In this document: positions 44,968-54,525 of the stretch, one piece after another | How positions within the stretch are numbered: position 1 is the stretch's first letter | Layout of the letters: each line of letters starts with the position of its first letter | Assembly: GCF_900116255.1 (NCBI RefSeq) | Contig: NZ_FPAI01000003.1 | Location: 62,001-126,000, forward strand | Direction of reading: 5' to 3' | DNA from: Halolactibacillus miurensis | GTDB lineage: Bacteria; Bacillota; Bacilli; Bacillales; Amphibacillaceae | DNA: 64,000 nt | Notes under the pieces: generated by a model | Told to the model about the DNA's origin: nothing | What the model saw: the letters and a program-made list of their open reading frames with translations, nothing else | Databases searched by the model: none | Made by a program: the position numbers and the translations under genes

Positions 44968-47046
44968 ATGGCAACTTTTACAGAAAGTTTAGATATATTA
45001 AAACGTTACTTCGGTTACGATCAATTCAGACCAGGACAAGCGGAACTCATTAAGCGTAGTCTACAAAAAGAAAATAGTCTTGGCATTATGCCAACCGGTG
45101 GGGGAAAGTCACTGTGTTATCAGATTCCTGGCATGCTTGATACGGGGACTGCCCTGATTATTTCTCCACTCATTTCACTTATGAAAGACCAAGTCGATAG
45201 CCTTGAAACGATTGGGGTTAAAGCAACCTATATCAACAGTACCCTCACGAAAGATGACTACATTGAGCGGATGAATAATATGCGCCGCGGGGTCTATGAC
45301 TTTATTTATATTGCCCCTGAACGATTTGATCATGACGGCTTTTTTAGTGCGGCCAGTCAGTTAAACATTAGTTTCATTGCCTTTGATGAAGCGCACTGTA
45401 TTTCGCAGTGGGGACATGATTTTAGACCGAGTTATCGGTCAATTGTTGAACGCATCAAACAACTGCCGAAGGTACCGTATGTGATGGCCCTCACCGCCAC
45501 CGCTACACCTGAAGTCATTCGCGATATTCAATTGTTGTTACATATTACAGATGAGAATACGATTAATACTGGGTTTAAACGCGATAACTTACATTTCCAC
45601 TTGTTAAAGGGGCAAGACAAGCAAACCTTTATTAAAGATTATGTCACTAATCACGCTAATGACTCTGGGATTATTTACTGTCCAACGCGTAAGACGGTTG
45701 AACTTGTGCACGGCATGCTCTTAAAAAAAGGCGTGAAAGTCGCGTATTATCATGCGGGCCTTAGTGAAACAAAGCGGGTAAAAGAACAAAATAAATTTAT
45801 TGCCGATGAAGCGATGGTCATGGTGGCGACCAATGCCTTTGGAATGGGAATCGATAAATCGAACGTGAGGTTCGTCATTCATCATTCGATGCCGATGAAC
45901 ATCGAATCGTATTACCAAGAAGCCGGACGCGCGGGTCGAGACGGGGAACCGAGTGATTGTGTTCTGTTGTTTTCACCACAAGATATTCAGTTGCAGAAAT
46001 TCTTAATTGAACAGTCGAACTTAGATGATGATAAAAAACAACAAGAGTACAAAAAACTCCAAAGTATGACAAGTTATTGTTATACCGATCAATGTCTTGT
46101 CCGTTATATGTTACAGTACTTTAAAGACACACACGCCTATGATGACTGCGAGATGTGTACCAATTGCACATCAGGCACCGAAAAAATCGACCGTACCGTC
46201 GATGCTCAAAAAGTGCTGTCTTGTGTGATGCGGATGAATCAACGGTTTGGTGCGACCCTTACCGCCAAGGTGTTAAAAGGTTCCAAAGACCAAAAGATAA
46301 AACAATTTAATTTTGAGACATTATCCACCTATAGCTTGATGAAACATCTAACCGAAAAACAGATCACGCAGTTTATTCACTTACTCGTCGCTGAAGGCTA
46401 CCTCGAAACGGGAGATCAGCGCTTTCCAGTCCTGTCTTTAACGCAAAAAGGCGTGGATGTATTAAAAAACAAAGAAAAAGTATGGCTGCGTGAAGCGGTG
46501 ATGAAAGAAGCTGAGGTTAAGGACTATAATGCTTCTCTATTTGAAACATTCCGTAACATTAGAAAAGCGATCAGTGAAGAAGAAAATGTCCCACCTTACG
46601 TCATTTTCTCTGATGCAACTTTACGTGATATGGCCAGACACTTACCCGAGACGAAACAAGCAATGCTACAAATTAAAGGGGTCGGTGAACGGAAATTTGA
46701 CCAATACGGTGACCTTTTCTTAGCGGCGATTATGAAAGACACGAGCGATTTAAAAAGTCATGAACTGACGTTACACTACTATAAACAAGACATCGTCCCA
46801 GAGAAAATTGCGAAGATGCGGAACATTAAACTTGAAACGGTTTACGACCATCTTCTGACAGCTTATGAAGACGGTGAAGCAATTGATTTTAATGGCCTAT
46901 TAGACGAAGAAGTAGAAGCGCATATTTTGGAAGCCTATGAAGAAGTAGGTGAAGCCAGGCTTAAGGCGATTAAAGATATGGTGTATGACGAGGTAGAGTA
47001 CTGGATGATTAAACTCACACTCGCAAAAGTTGGTGTATTGGATTAA
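44968..47046 (+). CDS. recQ: ATP-dependent DNA helicase RecQ
   Basis: RecQ unwinds DNA 3'-5' in recombination and replication-fork repair. This 692-residue protein has the helicase core with Walker A GIMPTGGGKSLCYQ near residue 40, DEAHCISQWGHDFRPSY near 140 and the arginine-finger segment SYYQEAGRAGRDGEPSDC near 315. The zinc site follows (CLVRYMLQYF then CEMCTNC near 390), then the RQC winged helix, an HRDC domain (about 515-590) and a further C-terminal helix-turn-helix segment (about 600-690). Architecture and length are typical of RecQ. The start follows AAAGGAACGG. It is a single-gene unit with its own terminator. Confidence 0.95.
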   Translation: MATFTESLDILKRYFGYDQFRPGQAELIKRSLQKENSLGIMPTGGGKSLCYQIPGMLDTGTALIISPLISLMKDQVDSLETIGVKATYINSTLTKDDYIERMNNMRRGVYDFIYIAPERFDHDGFFSAASQLNISFIAFDEAHCISQWGHDFRPSYRSIVERIKQLPKVPYVMALTATATPEVIRDIQLLLHITDENTINTGFKRDNLHFHLLKGQDKQTFIKDYVTNHANDSGIIYCPTRKTVELVHGMLLKKGVKVAYYHAGLSETKRVKEQNKFIADEAMVMVATNAFGMGIDKSNVRFVIHHSMPMNIESYYQEAGRAGRDGEPSDCVLLFSPQDIQLQKFLIEQSNLDDDKKQQEYKKLQSMTSYCYTDQCLVRYMLQYFKDTHAYDDCEMCTNCTSGTEKIDRTVDAQKVLSCVMRMNQRFGATLTAKVLKGSKDQKIKQFNFETLSTYSLMKHLTEKQITQFIHLLVAEGYLETGDQRFPVLSLTQKGVDVLKNKEKVWLREAVMKEAEVKDYNASLFETFRNIRKAISEEENVPPYVIFSDATLRDMARHLPETKQAMLQIKGVGERKFDQYGDLFLAAIMKDTSDLKSHELTLHYYKQDIVPEKIAKMRNIKLETVYDHLLTAYEDGEAIDFNGLLDEEVEAHILEAYEEVGEARLKAIKDMVYDEVEYWMIKLTLAKVGVLD

Positions 47047-47052
47047 AATAAC

Positions 47053-47100
47053 AAACCACCGGATGTCAACAGTCATCACTTTGACATCCGGTGGTTTTCT
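47053..47100 (+). terminator. Terminator after recQ
   Basis: A perfect 17-bp stem (AAACCACCGGATGTCAA at 47053-47069 against 47081-47097) is followed by a T-rich tail. It lies between convergent genes, with only weak T content on the other strand. Confidence 0.9.
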
Positions 47101-47108
47101 TTTTTAGC

Positions 47109-48512
47109 TTATACATTTGTTTGCTTTACGCGCTTAATCGAACCCCAACTCTTACCTTTTTTATTATAGCCGATGAACGATGTCACCCGAACAAATGATA
47201 GTAAATAACGATAAAAAGCATTCTCAAAAGTAACCATCACAAGAGCTTTTATAATATCAAGCACATGTAATTTCACCCCTTGAGTAAAGACACGTTGAAA
47301 GAAAGCCGTTAATGATAAAATGATCCCAAAACCTGTATAAATCAAGAACAATTCAAGCATATACGGCACATTAAGTAGACCGAAAAAGTAGGCAATAGCA
47401 ATCGTAACAATACCGAATACTTCTATAAAAGGCGCTAATAACTCAAACACCCAGTGATACATATAAGACACAAAGCCCACCGGCTTTTTGATAAACCGGG
47501 TAAACATTTCTGGGTAGGAGATGAGCGACTGGAATAAGCCTAAATACCAGCGGCGTCTTTGTCTCATAATATCTTTTACCGACCCAGGTGCCTGAGACCA
47601 ACAAATAGCTTCAGGGTGATACTTCACTTTATATGGCCGATTATTATTCAACATAAACGTATGCAGTCGCATCACAAGCTCCATATCTTCCCCAATCGTA
47701 TCGGTCCGGTAACCCCCTGTTGATAAGACAACATCTTTTCTAAATAAGCCGAAGGCCCCTGAGATAATTAAATTACCACTAAATTGATCGAGTAAGATCC
47801 GGGAGGCTAAGAAAGAACGGTCATATTCGACAACTTGCATGCCGATGATCGGTTGCCAAGGCATATGATAATCCAACACTTCCCCATCGGTCATCTTCAC
47901 ACATTGGGCAATTCTAACCATCCCACCTACCGCAATGACACTTTCATCAGCAAGAACGGGCTGAATAATCTTTTCAAGCGCATTCTTTTGAAGCAATGAA
48001 TCGGCATCAAGGGTCACGAAATATGGGTAGCGACTAGCATTAATGCCAACATTTAAAGCGTCGCCTTTTCCACCGTTTTCTTTACGAATCAACATAATTT
48101 TTATGCCATTAATTTTTGCTTCATACACCGCATCAATCGCTTTTGTTCGTAATTTCCGCTGAATCGGTCGATCGGTCTGGTGGAATCGAAACGCCCGCAA
48201 GAGTTCATCGGTCGTTTCGTCCGCCGATCCATCATCCACAATAATGATCTCATACAGTTTATAGTCTAAATTGAGTAAACTCTTCACACTATCAACAATG
48301 GTAATTTCTTCGTTATACGCTGGCATAATCACCGAAACGGGTAAATAATAATCATGTTTTAATTCATTATTAAGCCGCATCATACGGTCTTTATCATAGA
48401 GACGAATGGCGCCAAACAAGACCGAGAGAAATAAATACGTTGTATACAACACCATATAGCCGATAAAGAATATCGCCACGCCGTTCATGAATTGTTGAAC
48501 GATGAGATTCAT
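47109..48512 (-). CDS. Processive GT2 glycosyltransferase (PgaC/hyaluronan-synthase-like)
   Basis: This 467-residue membrane glycosyltransferase has an N-terminal helix (residues 10-35) and a GT2 catalytic domain with PVSVIMPAYNEEITI near 58, the metal-binding DADS in YFVTLDADSLLQKN near 168, IGEDMELVMRLH near 273 and the processive-synthase motif QRRRWYLGLFQSL near 317. Several C-terminal helices (about 350-440) complete it. Enzymes of this build polymerise and export beta-linked sugars such as poly-N-acetylglucosamine. The sugar is not determinable here. It is the last gene of the seven-gene surface operon, which lacks a PgaB-type deacetylase gene. Confidence 0.9.
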   Translation of the reverse strand: MNLIVQQFMNGVAIFFIGYMVLYTTYLFLSVLFGAIRLYDKDRMMRLNNELKHDYYLPVSVIMPAYNEEITIVDSVKSLLNLDYKLYEIIIVDDGSADETTDELLRAFRFHQTDRPIQRKLRTKAIDAVYEAKINGIKIMLIRKENGGKGDALNVGINASRYPYFVTLDADSLLQKNALEKIIQPVLADESVIAVGGMVRIAQCVKMTDGEVLDYHMPWQPIIGMQVVEYDRSFLASRILLDQFSGNLIISGAFGLFRKDVVLSTGGYRTDTIGEDMELVMRLHTFMLNNNRPYKVKYHPEAICWSQAPGSVKDIMRQRRRWYLGLFQSLISYPEMFTRFIKKPVGFVSYMYHWVFELLAPFIEVFGIVTIAIAYFFGLLNVPYMLELFLIYTGFGIILSLTAFFQRVFTQGVKLHVLDIIKALVMVTFENAFYRYLLSFVRVTSFIGYNKKGKSWGSIKRVKQTNV

Positions 48513-48515
48513 ACG

Positions 48516-49577
48516 TTACCCTCCTTCCGTTTCAAGATAATACCTGAGCATCGCACGAGCATATCGGTCATGTCCTGTCAATATATCCATTAAGTCATCA
48601 ATCGTGACGTCTGTCTTAAGCAGTGACCGACTAGCGTTACGTCTGACAAACCAATTGGGATCTGACACTGCCGTTTTCAACGCTTGAATCACATCATCGC
48701 AACCATACTCAGCTAACACATCCGCTGCGACAATACGCTTTTCATCTTGCGGTGCTTTTATCGCCGCTAAGAGATGCGCTTTCACCTGTTCTGTGGGATA
48801 CTTTTTAAAATAACGGTACAATTTCAATTCAACTTCTAACGGGACTTTCTTCTCTTTAAGCCAGTCGGCAAATTTTTGTTGATAGTCACTTGTTTCATAG
48901 GTGATAAAACCAATCACCCCTAATAGAATAGATTCACTAAAGCTGTGACGTTTATTAAACAGTTGTTCCATCAATAGCTGTTTGTCATAAGGATAGCGCA
49001 TTAAGCCATCTTGAATCAGCTTTTGATGGTGGTCGATATGCTGGCGGGACAATGTTTCATACGCTTTCGTAATCCACTCTGGATTGTTTTGTTGATACAA
49101 AGCTTTTAAGACATTTTCTCTTAAATAGACGTTTGGTTCATCTAAATAATGAAACAGGGTGCGGTAGATGACCTCATCTTGCCATACCCCGCCGGCATGA
49201 CTCGCCACAAAATAACTAAAGTAAGCTTTCTCCATATCATCACGCTTCTCATAATAGGTGGCCAGCTGCTTGATGACTGGTTCAACTGCGCGCTTATAGT
49301 CTGTAACTTCTTCATGGTCTTGAAAACTAAATAACGCATCATGATACGCCGTTAAATGGTTCACATGTTTCAACTTATCAATCAAATACGTTCGGTGCTT
49401 CTCGGCTAGGGGGCGATGTTCGTGAATGATGTTTAATTGTTTTTCAATTATTTGCTTAAACAACACGACGCGTTTTTTAAAGGTACGCCGGCGATAATAT
49501 TGATACATAATATAACCCACGGTAAACAGCATAATTAATAAACAAATAAAGAAATAAATATAGGTGACAACAATCAT
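48516..49577 (-). CDS. Membrane-anchored HEAT-repeat protein
   Basis: This 353-residue protein has one N-terminal transmembrane helix (YIYFFICLLIMLFTVGYIMYQ) and a cytoplasmic helical-repeat domain. The last third shows clear HEAT-type repeats: KRIVAADVLAEYGCDDVIQA and DPNWFVRRNASRSLLKTDVT. HEAT domains bind proteins, so a scaffold or regulator of the adjacent GT2 synthase is plausible. It overlaps the gene upstream by 4 bp (ATGA) and is separated by 3 bp from the GT2 gene. Function is unknown. Confidence 0.78.
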   Translation of the reverse strand: MIVVTYIYFFICLLIMLFTVGYIMYQYYRRRTFKKRVVLFKQIIEKQLNIIHEHRPLAEKHRTYLIDKLKHVNHLTAYHDALFSFQDHEEVTDYKRAVEPVIKQLATYYEKRDDMEKAYFSYFVASHAGGVWQDEVIYRTLFHYLDEPNVYLRENVLKALYQQNNPEWITKAYETLSRQHIDHHQKLIQDGLMRYPYDKQLLMEQLFNKRHSFSESILLGVIGFITYETSDYQQKFADWLKEKKVPLEVELKLYRYFKKYPTEQVKAHLLAAIKAPQDEKRIVAADVLAEYGCDDVIQALKTAVSDPNWFVRRNASRSLLKTDVTIDDLMDILTGHDRYARAMLRYYLETEGG

Positions 49578-51628
49578 TCATCTTCACCTCCCCAGTAGCT
49601 TTTTACTCGTTCGTAACTCGGCTTGACGACCTCTTCAACAGCAACATCACCCGATAAAGGATCCAGCGGTACCCAAACAGAATCGGTTGTAACACCGTTA
49701 CTTGTCATCATACTTAAATGAAAACCATCAATAGGCACCGGTTCAACACCATAGTGCGTGTAATAATCATCGTGTACGGTTGGTTTAAGTGGATCGTACA
49801 TATTTAAGAGACCGTATGGAATTCTTAGTTCAACTTGATCTTCCCCTAAATAAATATCTGTCTCGGCACCTTCCCCATTTAAGACGAGTGGATACACATC
49901 CTTAAAGGTGTACGGATACGTATACGATGTCGCATTTTCTTCAGTGATTTTCGGATTTCTTTCCGCGACTTTAAACCGTTCAAATCCTAGAGGTGCTTTC
50001 GGTAGCTCGACGTAAGGGTTGACACCATTCACTCTTTCTAAAAACTGTTGCCGTGATGCTTGATAATTTTCAATAACGCGCATCACCCCTCCTTGTCCTG
50101 GGAGAATACCTAAGAAAAATTCAATCGGCTCAGTTAATGTTGCGTCTATTTGGTTAATGCTTGTTGTTCCTAGTCCCGGATGTAAATCAAAACCAAAGTA
50201 GAGCGGGGCATTTAACTGAATGGCGTCAGAGTTAACTAGGATATAAAGATAGCCATGGTCTCTGGTTACTTTTATCGTGTTATTATTTGTCTCGCTTACC
50301 ATCTCTACATCTTCCCAATCTATTTCGTCACCATCCATCGTCATTAAGACGTCTTCACGGTAAGGGCGGTAGCCAATGAGACCGTAATGTTGATTGGGCG
50401 TTAAGACATCTGAGAACTCATGAATGCTTTGAAGGTCATACATAAAGGCCGTTGTTAGATTTCTTCGGTCCCACACATCTTGGAAGGATCGAATAATCGT
50501 ACCATTAAATCCACTCTCTTGAAACATGGTTAGTCCCTCGATTAATTGATCACCTTGATTATAGTCTTGGTTAATATACGTCTCACTCGGGTAACCAAAG
50601 CTACTCATAATAACCGGCATATCATGGGCATCATTTAACTCACGTAAATAATCATGGATGGTCACTCTACTTGAATCTGTTTCAATAAACTGTAGCGCTT
50701 CTTCTGGCCATTCTTCATAGCTATAGCTTGCGAATAAGCCTGAAAGATGTTCATCTGTAGATAAAAGATGATCCATCGTAAAGTGATTAATTTTACCGAT
50801 TTGTTGTTTAATATGTGACGGGTATTCAAATGGATCCATTACAAAGGTGCTGTTTACAGCAATGGGTCGCTGCGTTCGATACTTATTTGATTCATAACGC
50901 AACATGTCATCAACGAGTGCAGCCATGAGCTTTTCAAAAGATGTTGCTTCAGGCACCGTTTGGATATAATCACCATTAAAACGGGTGTCATCTTCGTTTA
51001 AAGTATGATCTAAATAACTAATCATATCTTGATTCCACTCATCACCAATCAAGTAACCAATCACATAAGGTGACACATCAAAACGATAGAAACCACTTCC
51101 TCTTTGATCATTGGTGAATATAAGATTTCTCCCGTGAATGATATCAATCACATCTCGCGCATCTTCCTTCAATAAGGAATAAAACCGCATCCTTTCACTG
51201 TTTTCATCTCCATTTACTTCATCGTAAGAGACACGGATTCCTTGAATTAAATAAAGCGGATTATCACGGGCTTCGTTGTAATCGTATAGCGCATTATAGA
51301 AGGTCGCATTCATCACGGTCGATACACGAATCGTATTCGCACCCATATCGTTAATCATGTCAAACCAATCTTGCCACTTCTCTTCTTCAATAGGAAAATC
51401 TGTCCCACGATGCGGTCCATAGCTACTATCTAACTCCACTCCTTTTATTTCAAAGGCCTTATCCCCCTCTTTATCTCGCGCAAAGAATTGTTGATCTGCC
51501 GTATAAAAAGGGGTGGTGATCTCACCTTCTGATAGAAAGGCGACGTAGATGCCTTCAACGAAGTATAAGTAAAGACCAATAAAGATCAGCACGGACACAC
51601 CGATCGCTATCATTAAAAATCGCTTCAT
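49574..51628 (-). CDS. Membrane-anchored glycoside hydrolase-like protein (family-2/TIM-barrel type)
   Basis: This 684-residue protein has an N-terminal anchor (residues 4-25) and an extracellular domain. The first part resembles the glycosyl-hydrolase family-2 TIM barrel: FEIKGVELDSSYGPHRGTDF near 60, then FDMINDMGANTIRVSTVMN near 90, VIGYLIGDEWNQDM near 190, PVIMSSFGYPSETY near 330. A beta-rich C-terminal half follows (ITVT-type strands, then LVLNGEGAETDIYLGEDQVE). The expected glutamate pair is not clear: GDEW and SSFGYP lie where NE and E are usual. It could be an exopolysaccharide-processing enzyme or an inactive glycan-binding relative. It overlaps the HEAT gene by 4 bp. Confidence 0.68.
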   Translation of the reverse strand: MKRFLMIAIGVSVLIFIGLYLYFVEGIYVAFLSEGEITTPFYTADQQFFARDKEGDKAFEIKGVELDSSYGPHRGTDFPIEEEKWQDWFDMINDMGANTIRVSTVMNATFYNALYDYNEARDNPLYLIQGIRVSYDEVNGDENSERMRFYSLLKEDARDVIDIIHGRNLIFTNDQRGSGFYRFDVSPYVIGYLIGDEWNQDMISYLDHTLNEDDTRFNGDYIQTVPEATSFEKLMAALVDDMLRYESNKYRTQRPIAVNSTFVMDPFEYPSHIKQQIGKINHFTMDHLLSTDEHLSGLFASYSYEEWPEEALQFIETDSSRVTIHDYLRELNDAHDMPVIMSSFGYPSETYINQDYNQGDQLIEGLTMFQESGFNGTIIRSFQDVWDRRNLTTAFMYDLQSIHEFSDVLTPNQHYGLIGYRPYREDVLMTMDGDEIDWEDVEMVSETNNNTIKVTRDHGYLYILVNSDAIQLNAPLYFGFDLHPGLGTTSINQIDATLTEPIEFFLGILPGQGGVMRVIENYQASRQQFLERVNGVNPYVELPKAPLGFERFKVAERNPKITEENATSYTYPYTFKDVYPLVLNGEGAETDIYLGEDQVELRIPYGLLNMYDPLKPTVHDDYYTHYGVEPVPIDGFHLSMMTSNGVTTDSVWVPLDPLSGDVAVEEVVKPSYERVKSYWGGEDE

Positions 51629-51648
51629 TTATAGTCCCCCTTTCTTCG

Positions 51649-53088
51649 TTATTTGATAGAATGAAAGTTATGTCTGGATGGGTGACTGTATTGATTTAAC
51701 ACATGGATATGTTCATCCAGCCACTTACTACGGGCAAATAAATAATCTTCCATCTGAGAAAGTGCCGATTCATATGATGTTGGATTACGCTCAATCGGCT
51801 GTAAAAAGTCATCCGTATTATACTGACTTAAATCAAAATATAATCCCCAGCGGGCATTATTACGTGTGACAGCTTCTCCAAGATAGTCAACACTATCATC
51901 AATCAAACGCTTTAATCGGTCATCACTCAGTTTAGACGCTCTTAACACATGGTAACGATCAATCAACCCTTCCACAAAGCGTTCCTCAATCAACAGTTGC
52001 TCAAAAAGAGGCGCTTCGACTAAAGAAAAACCTGTTTCATCAAAGGTGACTTCTTGGTAGTTATTTAAGCTGTTATTGAAATCCCATACAACAGGTGTCA
52101 ACTTCCCTCGTAAATTCCGGTAAAAATAGGTGGAATAGTAACCAGCATCAACATTACGAAAGAGTTCATTGATAATAAAGTAATCGTAAAAAGCCGTATC
52201 ATCCACCCAGTTTTTGTAGTCATTTTTTTCTGTTGCATATGGAATTTGATACAACTGCTTTGTCAGTTTTGAATAATCTTCATTAACGAATTTGAAGCGT
52301 TCTTCTGAATATTGTTGATCGGTTGGATACGTGAGTTCTGTCGCCGACGGGTAAACACGGTAAGTGTCGACTAAAAAATCATTGAGTGGAAATTCTAACT
52401 TTTCTGCACGATCAATCTCTACAATATAACTGGTCATCGGACTATTTGGTTCAGGTGTTGGGATATCAACGCGCCCTTCACCTTTTGATACCGTTTCCAT
52501 CATAAGATAAACCCCTTCATAAGACCCGTCAATAAATAACTCAATAAATCTGACGTCTGGGGCATAGGGCATCAGTTCTCCAGATAGATTCATGGCGAGA
52601 TAGTTTCTCAGCAGCGTTCGGTCAAGCGCTGGTCCATGTAGTGCCCAGTTATTATCCGCCTCCATTCCAAACACTTGAAGTGCCCGTTCGTTGCTGTTAT
52701 CATCGACAAATGACAGCGCATAAGATTTCTTTTCAAACAGTCGCGAAGAGTTCCCGCGCACACGAAGCAGGGCTTGTGACGTTGTTGGTTTTTCATCGAA
52801 TAAGGTGACATCGACTGTAATCTCTGATAAACCATCTTCTGATAACTGAATATGTCGTGCAGGTGTAAGAATGACAGCGCCCGGGATACGCTGATTATTT
52901 GTTGTGACCGATACGACCGGTAAATGCGTTGTAAACTGGGTGTTATCTAACGGTACACGACGTTCTTCTTTTGGTTGTTCATGTTGATACACCCGGTTGT
53001 AATACTGTTCCGATTGAATGAATGAAACACCTATAGCTAAACTAATGATCATCACCGGTACGAGTAAATAGATGATACGCGCTTTCAT
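51649..53088 (-). CDS. CotH-family (spore coat kinase-like) protein
   Basis: This 479-residue protein has an N-terminal membrane anchor (5-24) and a CotH domain. Recognisable segments are LRVRGNSSRLFEKKSYALSF near 107, NNWALHGPALDRTLLRNYLA near 145, the FIELFIDGSYEGVYLMMETV run near 180 (kinase-like Glu/Met region) and PVVWDFNNSLNNYQE near 330, where the Asp is the metal-binding residue. CotH proteins are atypical protein kinases of spore coats; many, like this one, are surface-anchored and of unknown target. It is placed with DUF4956 and VTC genes, an association seen in many bacteria. Confidence 0.88.
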   Translation of the reverse strand: MKARIIYLLVPVMIISLAIGVSFIQSEQYYNRVYQHEQPKEERRVPLDNTQFTTHLPVVSVTTNNQRIPGAVILTPARHIQLSEDGLSEITVDVTLFDEKPTTSQALLRVRGNSSRLFEKKSYALSFVDDNSNERALQVFGMEADNNWALHGPALDRTLLRNYLAMNLSGELMPYAPDVRFIELFIDGSYEGVYLMMETVSKGEGRVDIPTPEPNSPMTSYIVEIDRAEKLEFPLNDFLVDTYRVYPSATELTYPTDQQYSEERFKFVNEDYSKLTKQLYQIPYATEKNDYKNWVDDTAFYDYFIINELFRNVDAGYYSTYFYRNLRGKLTPVVWDFNNSLNNYQEVTFDETGFSLVEAPLFEQLLIEERFVEGLIDRYHVLRASKLSDDRLKRLIDDSVDYLGEAVTRNNARWGLYFDLSQYNTDDFLQPIERNPTSYESALSQMEDYLFARSKWLDEHIHVLNQYSHPSRHNFHSIK

Positions 53089-53091
53089 GAG

Positions 53092-53769
53092 TTATCCACT
53101 AATTTCATCCGACTGCGCCACAACATTAACATATTCAATCCCCCCTAATTTATAAAGGAGCTCTGTAATGGTTTTGTCTTTTTTACTTTCTAATTTATAT
53201 TCTTTTTGAGACAATTCATAAATCCATTCAATCGATTTTTCGGTAGTATTTTTCACTCGAAGCACCGCTTTTTTATTAAATTGCTTAAAGATCGTTCCTT
53301 CCACTTGCATTTCAGCTTGTCGCTCCGCTTTTACAATAATCAACATCCGATTGTTGTTTTTCACTCGTCCGAGCAAGAGCAACACGATAAAGACAACAGC
53401 GGAACCAATCGTTGCGACTAAATAGTCACCCGATCCACACCCAATCCCAACAATAATTGCCCAAAAGATATACGTGGTATCCCGTGAATCTTTAATCGCC
53501 GTTCTAAAACGTACGATCGAGAGTGCCCCCACCATACCGAGAGATAAAGCAATGTTATTACCGATGACGGTCATAACCGTTGCTGTTAAAATCGTCAAAG
53601 TAATTAAGGACACATTAAACTTTCGACTATAGGCGGTCCCAACATGGGTATACCAATACGAAATATAAATCGCAATAGCCAAAGCTGTCGCCATTAAAAT
53701 ATTAATTAAAATATCATTTAAACTTAAATTAGGGGACTGCTCCGCTAATTGATAAAGAAAGTCACGCAT
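53092..53769 (-). CDS. DUF4956 membrane protein
   Basis: This 225-residue protein has about four hydrophobic segments in residues 20-130, including VGALSIVRFRTAIKDSRDTTYI, the DUF4956 hallmark (core SIVRFRTAIKDSRDT). A cytoplasmic ferredoxin-like C-terminal domain follows (residues 140-225). The function of DUF4956 is unknown; the gene is regularly next to VTC and CotH genes. It lies 31 bp after the VTC gene and 4 bp before cotH, so all three are co-translated. ATG 53769 follows AAAGGAG. Confidence 0.85.
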   Translation of the reverse strand: MRDFLYQLAEQSPNLSLNDILINILMATALAIAIYISYWYTHVGTAYSRKFNVSLITLTILTATVMTVIGNNIALSLGMVGALSIVRFRTAIKDSRDTTYIFWAIIVGIGCGSGDYLVATIGSAVVFIVLLLLGRVKNNNRMLIIVKAERQAEMQVEGTIFKQFNKKAVLRVKNTTEKSIEWIYELSQKEYKLESKKDKTITELLYKLGGIEYVNVVAQSDEISG

Positions 53770-53799
53770 CGTTTGTCCACTCCTTTTTTATGTTACGTC

Positions 53800-54525
53800 T
53801 TATTTTTCTAACTGATAATCTTTACTTATTTTACGACTCATACTGTATTTACTGACCGATAATTGAGCTGATTCCAGTGGAATGAGTAAGTCTTTAATAT
53901 ATTGGAGTAAAAAGCCATTGTACTTCACTTCTAATACAACATAGCTGTCATCGATTAATGGTGTTTCAATTAACGTTTCATCAAACAGACTAAAATCGCT
54001 TTCTGACCCACGGATTTTTTGATCAAAGGTGACACGAATTTGATTTTCTTTCGCGATAAACGCATCCCGTTCATAAGTCACAACCGATTTTGGACGGTAC
54101 ACATGCGTCATCATCATTTGGTAACAATCGAGTAAGAACGGGTGTTGTTTCTCAAGCAGCAGGCTATAGTTACCCGCAATCAGTTGTTCTCCCTCTTCCT
54201 TCGTCAATTTATACGACGTTTTTTGTTGATAAGGGCCTTCTTTTTTCTTTAATTCAAGTAAACAGTAATTCGGATCATGCATATACGTCCGTAATCTTAA
54301 CTTGCGTCGTAATTCAACCCCGTCTTCCTTCTCATGATAATCTCGGTCATCAATCGAATCAAAGTATAAGGAACGAATCGTATAACCCTCGCCTTTTTTA
54401 CCTTCATAAGGATTGTTTAAACTGTGTTTATCACGCGTCATAATCTTAGCGATATTGTGTCTTAAAAGGTAGTACTGCTTAAGATTAAGCAAATATTTCT
54501 TCTCTTCACGGTACACATTATTCAT
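53800..54525 (-). CDS. VTC-domain protein (polyphosphate polymerase-like)
   Basis: This 241-residue protein consists of a single VTC tunnel domain. Basic and acidic strand motifs that line the tunnel are present: GVELRRKLRLRTY near 68, YCLLELKKKEG near 85, QIRVTFDQKIRGS near 163, SYVVLEVKYNGFL near 192 and LSVSKYSMSRK near 220. Yeast Vtc4 makes polyphosphate from ATP with this fold, but many bacterial copies next to CotH/DUF4956 have unknown activity. The ATG at 54525 follows AGGAGGTGG and lies 8 bp inside the preceding gene. A triphosphate-tunnel substrate is the family expectation. Confidence 0.87.
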   Translation of the reverse strand: MNNVYREEKKYLLNLKQYYLLRHNIAKIMTRDKHSLNNPYEGKKGEGYTIRSLYFDSIDDRDYHEKEDGVELRRKLRLRTYMHDPNYCLLELKKKEGPYQQKTSYKLTKEEGEQLIAGNYSLLLEKQHPFLLDCYQMMMTHVYRPKSVVTYERDAFIAKENQIRVTFDQKIRGSESDFSLFDETLIETPLIDDSYVVLEVKYNGFLLQYIKDLLIPLESAQLSVSKYSMSRKISKDYQLEK